64,000 nt of DNA from Alteromonas naphthalenivorans. Lineage in GTDB: Bacteria > Pseudomonadota > Gammaproteobacteria > Enterobacterales > Alteromonadaceae. Each line of letters begins with the position of its first letter. Position 1 is the stretch's first letter. The DNA lies in assembly GCF_000213655.1 (NCBI RefSeq), contig NC_015554.1, positions 4,836,001 through 4,900,000 of the forward strand, in the 5' to 3' direction. Below the pieces are notes generated by a model that was not told the DNA's origin, ran no database searches, and worked only from the letters and a program-made list of their open reading frames with translations. Below are positions 16,392-25,407 of the stretch, piece after piece. Made by a program: the position numbers and the translations under genes.

Positions 16392-17753
16392 CTAGCTGTC
16401 GCACAATGCATTGCGCTGACTTAGCCGTTCGAAGCTCCATCCAAGCGTAATACCACGGGCAAGTAAGAACGCCAACAATGCATACCACAAGCTGATATTG
16501 CCGAGAGACTGAGTAAAAAACCATACAGGGAAATATACTGCAAGCGCGCTAATAATCATGGTGTCGCGCATAGAAGATGACTTTGTAAGGCCAACAAATA
16601 CACCGTCGTACAAAAAGCACCAATGCGCCAGCAGTGGCAGAATAACCATTAACGGAAGGTAGGTTAATGCTGCGCTCACAATATTTTGATGTTCAGTCAG
16701 TAAGCTTATTATACCGTGACCGCCAAAATAGAAGATAGCGCTGTAACCTATTGCAAAAAGCGATGACCAGAATAACCCTTGGTATGTTCTGCGTTTTATT
16801 TCTGACGCATTGTTTGCGCCTTTGGCTTCACCCACCAGCGCTTCTACTGCGTAGGCGACCCCATCTAATCCTAGCGCTATTAATACGAAAAACTGCAGTA
16901 GAATAGCATTCACTGCCGCCGGCATTTCTCCGAACCGCACGCCTTGTATCGTCAAAAACGCTAAGCAGGCTTGCAAGGCTAAATTACGCAATAGCATATC
17001 AGTGTTGAGTTTCATCAGTATCTTACGCGCTGCACGGTTGAACCAGCTTGCTTGTGGAGTAACACCCCTCACTTGCTTTAGGGCAACATACATCGCCATA
17101 AACGCCATGGAATATTCAGCAATAATACTGGCTAAGGCAACCCCAGCCACTGACATAGACAGCCCATAAACGAAGGTAATATCTAATCCTGCATTCACGA
17201 GGTTGCCGATTATCTGGATAATCATCACCGTGCGCGTTTTTTGCTGACCCACCAAATAACCGATAAGCGCTAAATTAAGCATAGCCGCTGGTGCGCCCCA
17301 TACTCTAACCTGATAATACTCCGTCAAATGCACCGCCACTGCATCAGATGGGCTCGCCAATGCCAGTCCTGCTGTGAGTATAGGCGCTTGTAATATGAGT
17401 AAACCCAGCCCTAAGATGGAGGCGACAGCAAGGGTCTGCCAAAGCACTTTGGCAGAGGAAAGTGTTGCATCTTTATGCCCTCTTGCCTGTGCGCTTAAGC
17501 CTGTTGAAGACATGCGCAGAAAACCACACACCCAGTAAATTTGGGTAAGTATAAGCGCCCCCACTGCCGCACCGGCTAACATGGCGGGCGCCGACATATG
17601 CCCTAAAACAGCCGTATCCACCAAACCTAGCAAAGGAGTGGTAATATTGGCCAGGATCATGGGCAGCGCTAATGTGAGTAAGCGTGTATGATCGTGCCAA
17701 AACGTCTCAGATTGGCGTAGAGATTGCTTATCTTCTTGCACTCGCTTTTGCAT
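16392..17753 (-). CDS. MATE family efflux transporter (DinF-like)
   Basis: A 453-residue inner-membrane protein with about twelve hydrophobic helices. The N-terminal block LALPMILANITTPLLGLVDT and AVLGHMSAPAMLAGAAVG is the hallmark of the DinF branch of MATE transporters; a second half repeats the pattern. It would export cationic drugs or metabolites by Na+ or H+ antiport. The ATG at 17753 lies 86 bp from the divergent polysaccharide deacetylase start. Confidence 0.95.
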   Translation of the reverse strand: MQKRVQEDKQSLRQSETFWHDHTRLLTLALPMILANITTPLLGLVDTAVLGHMSAPAMLAGAAVGALILTQIYWVCGFLRMSSTGLSAQARGHKDATLSSAKVLWQTLAVASILGLGLLILQAPILTAGLALASPSDAVAVHLTEYYQVRVWGAPAAMLNLALIGYLVGQQKTRTVMIIQIIGNLVNAGLDITFVYGLSMSVAGVALASIIAEYSMAFMAMYVALKQVRGVTPQASWFNRAARKILMKLNTDMLLRNLALQACLAFLTIQGVRFGEMPAAVNAILLQFFVLIALGLDGVAYAVEALVGEAKGANNASEIKRRTYQGLFWSSLFAIGYSAIFYFGGHGIISLLTEHQNIVSAALTYLPLMVILPLLAHWCFLYDGVFVGLTKSSSMRDTMIISALAVYFPVWFFTQSLGNISLWYALLAFLLARGITLGWSFERLSQRNALCDS

Positions 17754-17839
17754 TAATTATAGTCTCTGCATTAGTAGAACGCCGCGCTGACACGCAGTAT
17801 AAAGCACTGCTATTAAATCAATTTCAACTCGGAGAAAAC

Positions 17840-19036
17840 ATGAAGTTTATCATGCCTTTCAATGTCATTTCGTGGATTAAATGTGACGCTATATTGGCGC
17901 AAATGAAAGGCAACCGACCACACTGGTTAGCACTTTTCTTTCTTGTTTGTTTTTCTGGCTATAGCCTGGCTGCTACTGATAACACTAGGCAGCCTACCCG
18001 TGAAATTCTTACTCAAAATGGTGTTATTTTGCTTTACCATCATGTGTCTGACAACACGCCGAAAAGCACCAGTATATCGCCTGAGGTGTTCAAACAACAT
18101 ATGGCGTATTTAAAGCAACATCACACAGTTTTGCCTTTAGCAAAGGTCGTTGATGCTATCCAAAGTAAAACACCTCTTCCTTCCAACACTGTGGTGATAA
18201 CCTTTGACGACGGGTACGAAAACATCCTTAAAAATGCCCACCCCATTATGGTTGATATGGGCTTCCCATACACAATATTTATTAACCCAGGGGAAATTGG
18301 TACCAATAGAAGCCAACTCACGTGGGCACAAGTTGAGGCAATGCATAACGACGGCGTTACTTTCGCTAACCATACACTTGACCACTCGCATATGCTGGAT
18401 GGCAGAGTTTCTTCTAACGGCGCTGATAGCGGAACTAATGACGAAGCATGGCTTAAAAAGGTATGGCAGAATGTTGCTGAAGCCGAGGCTATTATTGATA
18501 GCAAAATTGGCGAATCACTTAAATATTTGGCCTACCCCTTTGGTGAGTTCAACCAAAAGCTAGCAGATAAGCTGGCGCAAGAGGGTTACATTGCGTTCGG
18601 ACAACACTCAGGCGCTATAGGCCCTCACAGTAATTTTCAAGCATTACCTCGCTTCCCTGCAGCTGGCCCTTATGCCAACTTAGAAACACTAAAAACCAAA
18701 TTAAACAGTATTGCTATGCCGGTATTATCGACCAGCTTTGAAGGTGAGCATATCCCAGAGGTGCAAGGCGCTAGTGACGAATCGAGACTCCCCCCTATTA
18801 CGCTAACGATTAAGGGCGATGATGTACGTTTACGCCAAGTAAATTGCTTCTTTTCTGGCTCACCAGTTGAAACGAGGGTTGAAGGCAATGCGGTTACCTT
18901 CAGTATTGCTCAAGCACTTCCTGTAGGCCGTTCGCGAGTAAATTGTACCGCTCCGAGCAACTCTCAATCAGGAAGGTATTATTGGTATTCTCAGCCATTT
19001 TTTGTGGCAGATAAAAACGGAAATTATCCAGATTAG
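17840..19036 (+). CDS. Secreted polysaccharide deacetylase (NodB fold)
   Basis: A 398-residue protein from ATG 17840, which has GGAG 6 bases upstream; longer frames from 17684 would overlap the divergent MATE gene. A signal peptide is seen (ALFFLVCFSGYSLAATD, cleavage near residue 50 after a long n-region). The NodB domain has VVITFDDGYENIL (catalytic Asp and metal Asp) and the metal His pair FANHTLDHSH, and ends with YLAYPFGEFN. The last ~110 residues form a small beta domain. It removes acetyl or other acyl groups from a cell-surface or environmental polysaccharide. Its stop abuts the convergent GNAT gene. Confidence 0.92.
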   Translation: MKFIMPFNVISWIKCDAILAQMKGNRPHWLALFFLVCFSGYSLAATDNTRQPTREILTQNGVILLYHHVSDNTPKSTSISPEVFKQHMAYLKQHHTVLPLAKVVDAIQSKTPLPSNTVVITFDDGYENILKNAHPIMVDMGFPYTIFINPGEIGTNRSQLTWAQVEAMHNDGVTFANHTLDHSHMLDGRVSSNGADSGTNDEAWLKKVWQNVAEAEAIIDSKIGESLKYLAYPFGEFNQKLADKLAQEGYIAFGQHSGAIGPHSNFQALPRFPAAGPYANLETLKTKLNSIAMPVLSTSFEGEHIPEVQGASDESRLPPITLTIKGDDVRLRQVNCFFSGSPVETRVEGNAVTFSIAQALPVGRSRVNCTAPSNSQSGRYYWYSQPFFVADKNGNYPD

Positions 19037-19645
19037 TTAAGCTGAAAGTGCATGAACAAAACGCACGAAGGTGCCGTTCACTGATTGCTCTTTAAAATTA
19101 ACGTTTTGATAAAACCGAATGGCAGCAACATTACTAATTTGTACGTCTAGTACCAATGCCTGCTTTTTAAGTTCTATGGCGTAATCACGCATGTGGGCAA
19201 TCATAGCCTTGCCGATTCCGCCGCGCCGAGCAATGCTATCTACCGCCACGTGACCTAGCATAAGTTCTGTTGCACTTGGCGGCGTTAAGCCTACAGCAAC
19301 CGCTTGATTGCGCATTAGCACTGCCATTGCATCATCGAGATTGTAGAAGGTGGTAATGCTGTCTAACGAAGCACGGTCAAATACGGGCCCCAACTTGGTA
19401 TGCCACGCCGTAATGACACCTACAACAACGTCATCGACTACCGCAACCCAGTGATTATTGCAGCCATATTGCCCATACTTACCTTTCCATGCATGGGTTA
19501 AAAAATCGAGAGTATGGCTTGTATCGCCATTGCCAAAAACGGAAACCAATAGATCTTCAGCGGCACTTAATAATAAGGGAACCGCTTGGCCAGCATCAGA
19601 CACAAGACCTTGTCGGATTTTTATATCCATGCCTCCCATACTCAC
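19037..19645 (-). CDS. GNAT family N-acetyltransferase
   Basis: A protein of ~197-202 residues with the GNAT acetyl-CoA motif VDSIARRGGIGKAMIAHMRD and the downstream VLDVQISNVAAIRFYQNVNF. Starts at GTG 19645, ATG 19639 or ATG 19630 are possible; AGGTGAG precedes 19639. It directly follows the SCO gene at the end of the respiratory cluster and is likely cotranscribed, though nothing links it to oxidase assembly. Substrate unknown. Confidence 0.9.
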   Translation of the reverse strand: MSMGGMDIKIRQGLVSDAGQAVPLLLSAAEDLLVSVFGNGDTSHTLDFLTHAWKGKYGQYGCNNHWVAVVDDVVVGVITAWHTKLGPVFDRASLDSITTFYNLDDAMAVLMRNQAVAVGLTPPSATELMLGHVAVDSIARRGGIGKAMIAHMRDYAIELKKQALVLDVQISNVAAIRFYQNVNFKEQSVNGTFVRFVHALSA

Positions 19646-20314
19646 CTATAGTGCCGAATTTGAACTAAATGATGATGTAATCACTGGCATGTCATTAAGT
19701 ATTTGCTGTGCGTCACTAATCGACAACTTGCCAGGCTCACGTTTTGGCTTAAAACGCCCTATCACCTGTGCTTTAGGATTAATAAGCACTACCGACGCAC
19801 TATGATCGACAAGATAATTAGGATTATCTGTACTTTCAGCAATTGCGTACATCATGCCCAAGTTTCGAGCGAAGGGGAATAAGGCTTTATGCACACCGGT
19901 CGCGGCAATAAAATTGGGGTTAAAGTAGCTAATGTATTCGTCGAGCCGATCTATTGAGTCACGATTAGGATCAATAGAAATAAACACCACTTTTATAGGA
20001 AATTCAGACTCAATGGCCTGCATTTGCGGGTAAATGCTGTTCAGTTCGGCCATCGTGGTAGGGCAAATATCGGGGCAAAACGTATAACCAAGAAACAACA
20101 AGCTCCACTGATTTTCTAGCGAAGCTTGGTTAAATTCATTACCTTTGCTGTCGGTCAGCGAAAAAGGCGCAATAGCACGAGGCTCAGGGTAAGCCTGAAA
20201 ATACTCGGGTGAACTGCCATTAGACTGACCCGTAGGCGACAAATAAATTGCCCCAAACACCCCAGTCAATAATGCTAATAATGCAACAACGCCTACAAAA
20301 ATCCGTCGGTTCAT
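19646..20314 (-). CDS. SCO1/SenC family copper chaperone for cytochrome oxidase
   Basis: A 222-residue membrane-anchored thioredoxin-fold protein. One N-terminal helix ([19 protein letters not shown]) anchors it; the copper-binding CxxxC is in [15 protein letters not shown] and the distal His in [13 protein letters not shown] delivers copper to, or keeps reduced, the CuA site of subunit II. Its ATG (20314) overlaps the cyoE stop by 4 bases (ATGA), so the two are translationally coupled. Confidence 0.96.
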   Translation of the reverse strand: MNRRIFVGVVALLALLTGVFGAIYLSPTGQSNGSSPEYFQAYPEPRAIAPFSLTDSKGNEFNQASLENQWSLLFLGYTFCPDICPTTMAELNSIYPQMQAIESEFPIKVVFISIDPNRDSIDRLDEYISYFNPNFIAATGVHKALFPFARNLGMMYAIAESTDNPNYLVDHSASVVLINPKAQVIGRFKPKREPGKLSISDAQQILNDMPVITSSFSSNSAL

Positions 20315-21246
20315 AAACTCAGTGGTACGTAGTGATCAAGCAACAATACTACAAACAATACCATGAGATGGACAATTGAGAACTTAAAAGTTTTCATCGC
20401 GGTTTGGCTAGTGGCCGCAAATTTCAGTTTTACCGCGTAATACATAAATCCGATGTTGAGAAGTGACGAGCCAACAAGATAAATCAAATCACTCATGCCC
20501 ACCAAGTAAGGCAATAGGCAAACCAAGCTAAGTAACACGGTATAAAGTAACACCGATGTTTTGGTGAATTCTACGCCATGGGTGACCGGCAGCATGGGCA
20601 CTTTCGCTTTCGCATAATCTTTTTCGCGATGAATAGCCAAGGCCCAAAAATGTGGGGGAGTCCACGTAAATACAATGAGTACTAACAACAACGCATGAGC
20701 ATGAATTTCTCCAGTGACAGCAGTCCAGCCTAGAAGCGGTGGTGCAGCACCTGCGATACCACCAATCACAATATTTTGCGGCGTAGCCCGTTTTAAAAAC
20801 ATGGTATACACCACGGCATAGCCCACCAAGCTAGCAAGGGTAAGCCAAGCGGTAAGCATGTTCACCCATAAGCTCAATACAACAAAACCCATTACGCCAA
20901 GCCCTGCTGCAAACCAGGATGCTTTGGCGATACTCACTTTCCCTTTAGCCACAGGCCGATTGAAAGTGCGTGCCATTTGGCTGTCAATTTTATGGTCGAC
21001 CACATGATTAATCACCGCGGCTGATGCCGATAACATACCAATCCCCAGTAACCCGCAAATTAAAGCAGTGGCGTCTACCCATCCAGGTGAAGCTAAGCAC
21101 ATTCCCACTACTGCCGTGAGTAAAAGTAACATCACTACGTTAGGCTTGGTCATTTCGTAGTAATCTCGCCAGCTAGCCCTTCCATGCTTATTTGTGGATG
21201 AATGCTTACCAGCGACAGCGGTATTTAAAGAGATAGATTTAGCCAT
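20311..21246 (-). CDS. cyoE: Protoheme IX farnesyltransferase (heme o synthase)
   Basis: A 311-residue UbiA-family membrane enzyme. ATG 21246 is preferred over 21258 because GGAG lies 6-7 bases before it. The first Asp-rich prenyl-diphosphate site is in [30 protein letters not shown] opens the first helix and [16 protein letters not shown] is the second conserved site. About nine membrane helices. It attaches a farnesyl group to heme b, giving heme o, the substrate of CtaA next door. It overlaps ctaA by 8 bases. Confidence 0.97.
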   Translation of the reverse strand: MAKSISLNTAVAGKHSSTNKHGRASWRDYYEMTKPNVVMLLLLTAVVGMCLASPGWVDATALICGLLGIGMLSASAAVINHVVDHKIDSQMARTFNRPVAKGKVSIAKASWFAAGLGVMGFVVLSLWVNMLTAWLTLASLVGYAVVYTMFLKRATPQNIVIGGIAGAAPPLLGWTAVTGEIHAHALLLVLIVFTWTPPHFWALAIHREKDYAKAKVPMLPVTHGVEFTKTSVLLYTVLLSLVCLLPYLVGMSDLIYLVGSSLLNIGFMYYAVKLKFAATSQTAMKTFKFSIVHLMVLFVVLLLDHYVPLSL

Positions 21247-22291
21247 GATGAGCTCCATGTGAGTAGGAGAGAGAAGACGTTGGGTGAGTGACCGACCATG
21301 TCAGCCAAATCATTGTGAGTAACAGTATGGCGGCAACTGCGTTGTGAGACACCGCTATAAACAAGGGTAAACTAAATAAAACATTACTGAGTCCTAGCGC
21401 CACCTGCGCGCACAAAACTGCAACCATTAGTACACATCCCTTTTTCACTGCAGATGATAAGGCACTACTTCGCAGCCAGCTAAATGCCAACACCGTAAGA
21501 TAGACGAAGGTAATAAGAGCACCAAACCGATGCACTATATGCATGGTGGCTCGTTCACCATAATCATGGGCTCCAAATTCATAATTTTCGGCCTCTGGTA
21601 CACTATAAGCACCTGAAAAATCTAATCTTTGCTGCCAACCCTCTTCGCAAATTGGCATATCGGTACAGGCGAGTGCGGCGTAGTTCGCCGAAGTCCAACC
21701 TCCTAAGGCTATTTGACCGACTAAAATGGCAATACCAACAAATGCCAGCGTGGCCATTTTGTTGCTCTTGTGCGAGCTAGGCTCAGCGCTAGGATTGGAG
21801 CCTAGTTCACTTATGCCAAAAAGATGATGCTTTCCTAGACGAAGGTAGAGTAAAAATAAGCACGCCAAAACCGTGAAGCCTCCTAACAAATGCCCCATCA
21901 CTACTACCGGCAATAAGCTAAGAGTAACTGTCCACATACCTAACGCCGCTTGAAAAATGACAAGGCCGAGTAACAGCAAAGGAAGCTTAACAGGTGTGCC
22001 TTTGCGCCGCTGTTTTACTGCCAAAATAGCGATGGCAAGGATACAAAGCCCTAGCGCACCTGCAAAATAGCGGTGAATCATTTCATTCCATGCTTTATGT
22101 GCTTCAACAGGCCGGTCAGGATAAGCGGTATTGGCCGCTTCTACATTTTCATCTCCTGATGGCACTGTAAGATTGCCATAGCAACCTGGCCAATCAGGGC
22201 AACCAAGGCCAGCATCAGTAAGGCGAGTGTAAGCCCCTAAAATGATGACTACTGCGGCAAGAAAAAGGCTAAAAAGCACGAGTTTTTTCAT
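21239..22291 (-). CDS. ctaA: Heme a synthase (COX15/CtaA)
   Basis: A 350-residue membrane protein with eight predicted helices. Heme-ligand histidines lie in [35 protein letters not shown] and [11 protein letters not shown], and [21 protein letters not shown] is the family signature near the N-terminus. It oxidises the C8 methyl of heme o to formyl, giving heme a for the adjacent cytochrome oxidase. The position between a small membrane protein and cyoE is standard for this cluster. Confidence 0.97.
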   Translation of the reverse strand: MKKLVLFSLFLAAVVIILGAYTRLTDAGLGCPDWPGCYGNLTVPSGDENVEAANTAYPDRPVEAHKAWNEMIHRYFAGALGLCILAIAILAVKQRRKGTPVKLPLLLLGLVIFQAALGMWTVTLSLLPVVVMGHLLGGFTVLACLFLLYLRLGKHHLFGISELGSNPSAEPSSHKSNKMATLAFVGIAILVGQIALGGWTSANYAALACTDMPICEEGWQQRLDFSGAYSVPEAENYEFGAHDYGERATMHIVHRFGALITFVYLTVLAFSWLRSSALSSAVKKGCVLMVAVLCAQVALGLSNVLFSLPLFIAVSHNAVAAILLLTMIWLTWSVTHPTSSLSYSHGAHHG

Positions 22292-22299
22292 AGCAACTC

Positions 22300-22845
22300 C
22301 TATCCAATACGAGACAGTTTTAGAAGTTTTTTAATGTCTGCCAGCATGCTTCGACTCTCCATTAAGGCTTTGTTTCTATCGCCGTCTATTTGGTAATACA
22401 GCATGGCGTTATTTAAGGTATCTACAATATAAACGCTCTTTTGCTCTAGGTTTGTTATAGGTGCAGCACTAACACTCAATGTATGAACGTTGGCGTATTC
22501 CGATAGCTGTTCAAGGGCCGCTACATCGCTTTGTTCAGTGAATAAAACTAAGGCTTCGGCTCGATCAGATTCTTTTCCAAGCGCCAGCCACACTTGATTA
22601 ATACTAAACAATGCATTTTCACATATGGCATCACAATTTTCGGGCAAGACATACAACAAGCGCCATTTCGGCTCTGTGCCGTCTAAAAGCGATGAAACAT
22701 CAATGGTAGGTTGCAGCAACGCACCTTTATTGGTAGCACCTTGGTTGAACCAATCATTCTCTAACGCAAGCTTAGCTAAAATCACGGGTAGCACAAACAC
22801 GGCGACCATAATAATTAAGGTTTTCTTCGAGGCCGGATTACTCAT
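22300..22845 (-). CDS. Small membrane-anchored protein of the cytochrome oxidase cluster
   Basis: A 181-residue protein with one N-terminal membrane helix (TLIIMVAVFVLPVILAKLAL) and a soluble domain that looks like a thioredoxin-like fold (WRLLYVLPENCDAICENALF with two Cys three residues apart; YIVDTLNNAMLYYQID). Proteins of this kind sit between SURF1 and CtaA in many proteobacteria; the role is probably in oxidase assembly, not shown. It overlaps SURF1 by 8 bases. Confidence 0.85.
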   Translation of the reverse strand: MSNPASKKTLIIMVAVFVLPVILAKLALENDWFNQGATNKGALLQPTIDVSSLLDGTEPKWRLLYVLPENCDAICENALFSINQVWLALGKESDRAEALVLFTEQSDVAALEQLSEYANVHTLSVSAAPITNLEQKSVYIVDTLNNAMLYYQIDGDRNKALMESRSMLADIKKLLKLSRIG

Positions 22846-23545
22846 ATTGACGTCCTTTTTTCATAATTGCGAAACCGCCAATCAAGGCGGCTGCGATAGC
22901 AAGACCAAACCATTGAATGGCATAACCCAAGTGCTTTTCAGGAGGCATAACAACACTGTTATAACGCCTAACAAAAAGGTCATTCTTTGCGGTAAGTACT
23001 ACTACATAGGGTAATAAGTTAAGTGATAGCAATTCACTGGCGGTACTGATTGAAATTTGCTGAATACGTGCCGGAAAGCGTGATGCTGATGTAAGCGTTT
23101 CTTTTACTAACGGGTTATGACTGGGCTGACTCACCACTCCTTCAAAATGCTGCGCGTCATGACTAATACTTACCGAAGGTAACGTACGCGAAAAATCCGG
23201 AGCAGGTAACCAACCATAGTTGACCAATACCCAGCCCGCATTGGTTTGCACTGGCGCAAGCACATCATAGCCAACTCGTTGCTCATGTATTTGATTATCG
23301 AGTAGCAATACTTTGTCGCCATCAGGCGTACCTTTGAAAGTAACCGCCCGATCTGTAGGGTCGGTTGTTGAAACTGCGTCTATCAGCGACAAGCTTCCTT
23401 TCCCCTGTTTTTCGGTTATGCTAACAATGCGTTGTTGCTTTTGCTCCATGCGATCCAGTTGCCAAAAACCCAAGCCACACATTGCTACTACGCATAAGCT
23501 GGTAATAATGATCGCAATTAATCTAGATGCTCGAACGTGATTCAT
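22838..23545 (-). CDS. SURF1 family cytochrome oxidase assembly protein
   Basis: A 235-residue protein with the SURF1 layout: an N-terminal helix ending in CGLGFWQLDRMEQKQQR, a periplasmic domain with VLVNYGWLPAPDF, and a C-terminal helix preceded by HLGYAIQWFGLAIAAALIGG. SURF1 helps insert heme a into subunit I. It starts the distal half of the assembly cluster and is divergent from the DUF2909 gene (34 bp between starts). Confidence 0.95.
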   Translation of the reverse strand: MNHVRASRLIAIIITSLCVVAMCGLGFWQLDRMEQKQQRIVSITEKQGKGSLSLIDAVSTTDPTDRAVTFKGTPDGDKVLLLDNQIHEQRVGYDVLAPVQTNAGWVLVNYGWLPAPDFSRTLPSVSISHDAQHFEGVVSQPSHNPLVKETLTSASRFPARIQQISISTASELLSLNLLPYVVVLTAKNDLFVRRYNSVVMPPEKHLGYAIQWFGLAIAAALIGGFAIMKKGRQYE

Positions 23546-23578
23546 TTGGCCAACCTGCGCACTACTATTGAGGTTTAT

Positions 23579-23788
23579 ATGTTGATAAAAATAATTTTGA
23601 TTGCTTTGGTAATTTTCATGATCGCTAACCTATTTATGGCAATGAGAGTGATGATGAAAAACGACCCAAAAGACGGTCCAATGAGTAAATATATTGGTCG
23701 CAGGGTACTCACTTCTGTTGTTATCGTAGTGCTAATATTAGTGGCTATTGGCACTGGTTTAATAACGCCAAACCCCCGACCTTATTAG
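23579..23788 (+). CDS. Twin-transmembrane protein (DUF2909 type)
   Basis: A 69-residue protein with two membrane helices (IILIALVIFMIANLFMAM and LTSVVIVVLILVAIGTGLI) separated by a charged loop with KDGPMSKYIGRRVL, the DUF2909 pattern. The start at 23579 has GAGG 7 bases upstream; a TTG/ATT-type extension to 23537 would overlap SURF1. It is the only plus-strand gene in the oxidase region, convergent with coxC. Such genes are common next to cox genes; function is unknown. Confidence 0.85.
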   Translation: MLIKIILIALVIFMIANLFMAMRVMMKNDPKDGPMSKYIGRRVLTSVVIVVLILVAIGTGLITPNPRPY

Positions 23789-23813
23789 GGCTTGGCGATA
23801 GTCACAGTAATTA

Positions 23814-24692
23814 CTATAAAACATAAACAAATAAGTAGAGCATAACCCACACTACGTCGACGAAATGCCAGTACCAACTGCCGGCTTGAAACGCAAAATG
23901 ATTATGTGGTGTAAAGTGTCCTTTAAGTACTCTAAAGAACATCACGATTAGAATAATGGTGCCTAGTGTGACGTGCATACCGTGAAAGCCCGTCAGCATG
24001 AAAAAGGTATTTCCATAGATACCAGATTGTAGTGTTAAGCCTAGATCACGATAAGCGTGCACATACTCTTCCACCTGCAAGAATAAGAATCCAATTCCCA
24101 ACAAGATAGTGACGCCTAACATAACGGTGAGTTGCTTGCGCTTATTCTGCTCTAAGCCAACATGGGCGAAGTGCAAGGTTACCGAGGAAATAAGTAGAAT
24201 AATCGTATTAATGGTGGGTAGACCAAGAGCACTCATTTCTTGAGTAGAGATCCCCCCAGGGGTAGATAGCAAAGGCCACATAGCTTCAAAGGCCGGCCAT
24301 AATACTTCGTTAGTCATTGCGTTATTCGACGCTCCTCCCAACCAAGGGACTGAAATGAAACGCGCGTAATAGAGTGCCCCAAAAAAGGCAGCAAAAAACA
24401 TCACCTCAGAGAATATAAACCAACTCATGCCCTGACGGTAGGAACGGCCTAATTGGTCGCTATATAGCCCAGCCATAGACTCATCAATTTGGTTTTTGAA
24501 CCAACCCACGAGCATTACCATTAACACCACAAACCCGGCGAGGAGGATATAACCTCCGTAACCCGATTCACCTCTCGTGGCTTCAATAACAAAATTACCT
24601 GCGCCAACCGCTATCAAAAATAGCGCCACCGCGCCTACAATAGGCCACGGGCTTTGTGCTGGTACATAGTACTTTTCATATTCTTGCTGCAT
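23814..24692 (-). CDS. coxC: Cytochrome c oxidase subunit III
   Basis: A 292-residue membrane protein with seven predicted helices. The signature GFHGMHVTLGTIIL and the end AGSWYWHFVDVVWVMLYLFV are typical of CoxC, as is the acidic residue in LFLQVEEYVHAY. Subunit III stabilises the oxygen-reducing core and proton entry. It follows ctaG by 27 bp on the same strand. Confidence 0.97.
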   Translation of the reverse strand: MQQEYEKYYVPAQSPWPIVGAVALFLIAVGAGNFVIEATRGESGYGGYILLAGFVVLMVMLVGWFKNQIDESMAGLYSDQLGRSYRQGMSWFIFSEVMFFAAFFGALYYARFISVPWLGGASNNAMTNEVLWPAFEAMWPLLSTPGGISTQEMSALGLPTINTIILLISSVTLHFAHVGLEQNKRKQLTVMLGVTILLGIGFLFLQVEEYVHAYRDLGLTLQSGIYGNTFFMLTGFHGMHVTLGTIILIVMFFRVLKGHFTPHNHFAFQAGSWYWHFVDVVWVMLYLFVYVL

Positions 24693-24719
24693 TACTCTCT
24701 CCTTATCCCAATACCTGTG

Positions 24720-25307
24720 TTATTTACCACTTTCAGGTTGAGGGACCATGTAGGGATTCGGTTTTGTTTTGATATTTTCAGCTCGCGCTGTCACATCAAA
24801 CAGTGTGTATTGCACAGTAAAATAGCTAATATCTTCTGGAAGCTGTGGGTCGACATAAAACTGCATAGGCATGTAAGCCTCGGCACCGGCCGCCAGCGGC
24901 TGTTGATTAAAACAGAAGCATTCCGTTTTATTCAGATAGAGTGCTGCCATACCCGGCGACACCGACGGTATGGCTTGGGCCATCATATTGTTAGATGCAG
25001 GATTTCTTACGTAAAACGACACCGTATTAAGCTCCCCAGGGTGCACTTTCATACGACTAGTTTGCGCACGAAATTCCCACGGCATACCGGTATTAGTTCG
25101 GGTGATAAATTCCACCGTTACCTCACGGCTTTCATCTATTTCGATAGACTCATATACAGCAGCCGTATTCTCGGTTTTACCGTTAATACCGGTAACATCG
25201 CAAAATACGTCGTAAAGTGGCACTAGAGCGAACCCAAAACCAAACATGCCAAACACAATAACGACGAGTTTTATCACCATTTTGTTGTTTGCATTTGCTT
25301 GTGTCAT
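24720..25307 (-). CDS. ctaG: Cytochrome c oxidase assembly protein CtaG/Cox11
   Basis: A 195-residue protein with a single N-terminal membrane helix (LVVIVFGMFGFGFALVPLYD) and a periplasmic Ig-like domain. The copper-binding CFCF is in NKTECFCFNQQPL, and MPMQFYVDPQLP follows as in Cox11. It places copper in the CuB site of subunit I. It lies between coxA and coxC, the common order in proteobacteria. Confidence 0.97.
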   Translation of the reverse strand: MTQANANNKMVIKLVVIVFGMFGFGFALVPLYDVFCDVTGINGKTENTAAVYESIEIDESREVTVEFITRTNTGMPWEFRAQTSRMKVHPGELNTVSFYVRNPASNNMMAQAIPSVSPGMAALYLNKTECFCFNQQPLAAGAEAYMPMQFYVDPQLPEDISYFTVQYTLFDVTARAENIKTKPNPYMVPQPESGK

Positions 25308-25407
25308 GGGTAGCTCCCGTGCCTACTTTTTGTGCTGATACATCACCACAATTTAGCGACTACAATGCCTGCTTTGCTTTCATTACCTGTGCTGCTTGTC
25401 TTATTTC

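Noticed and set aside
17684..17839. N-terminal extension of the polysaccharide deacetylase
   Set aside because: It overlaps the start of the divergent MATE gene; ATG 17840 has a good GGAG and is followed by a signal peptide.
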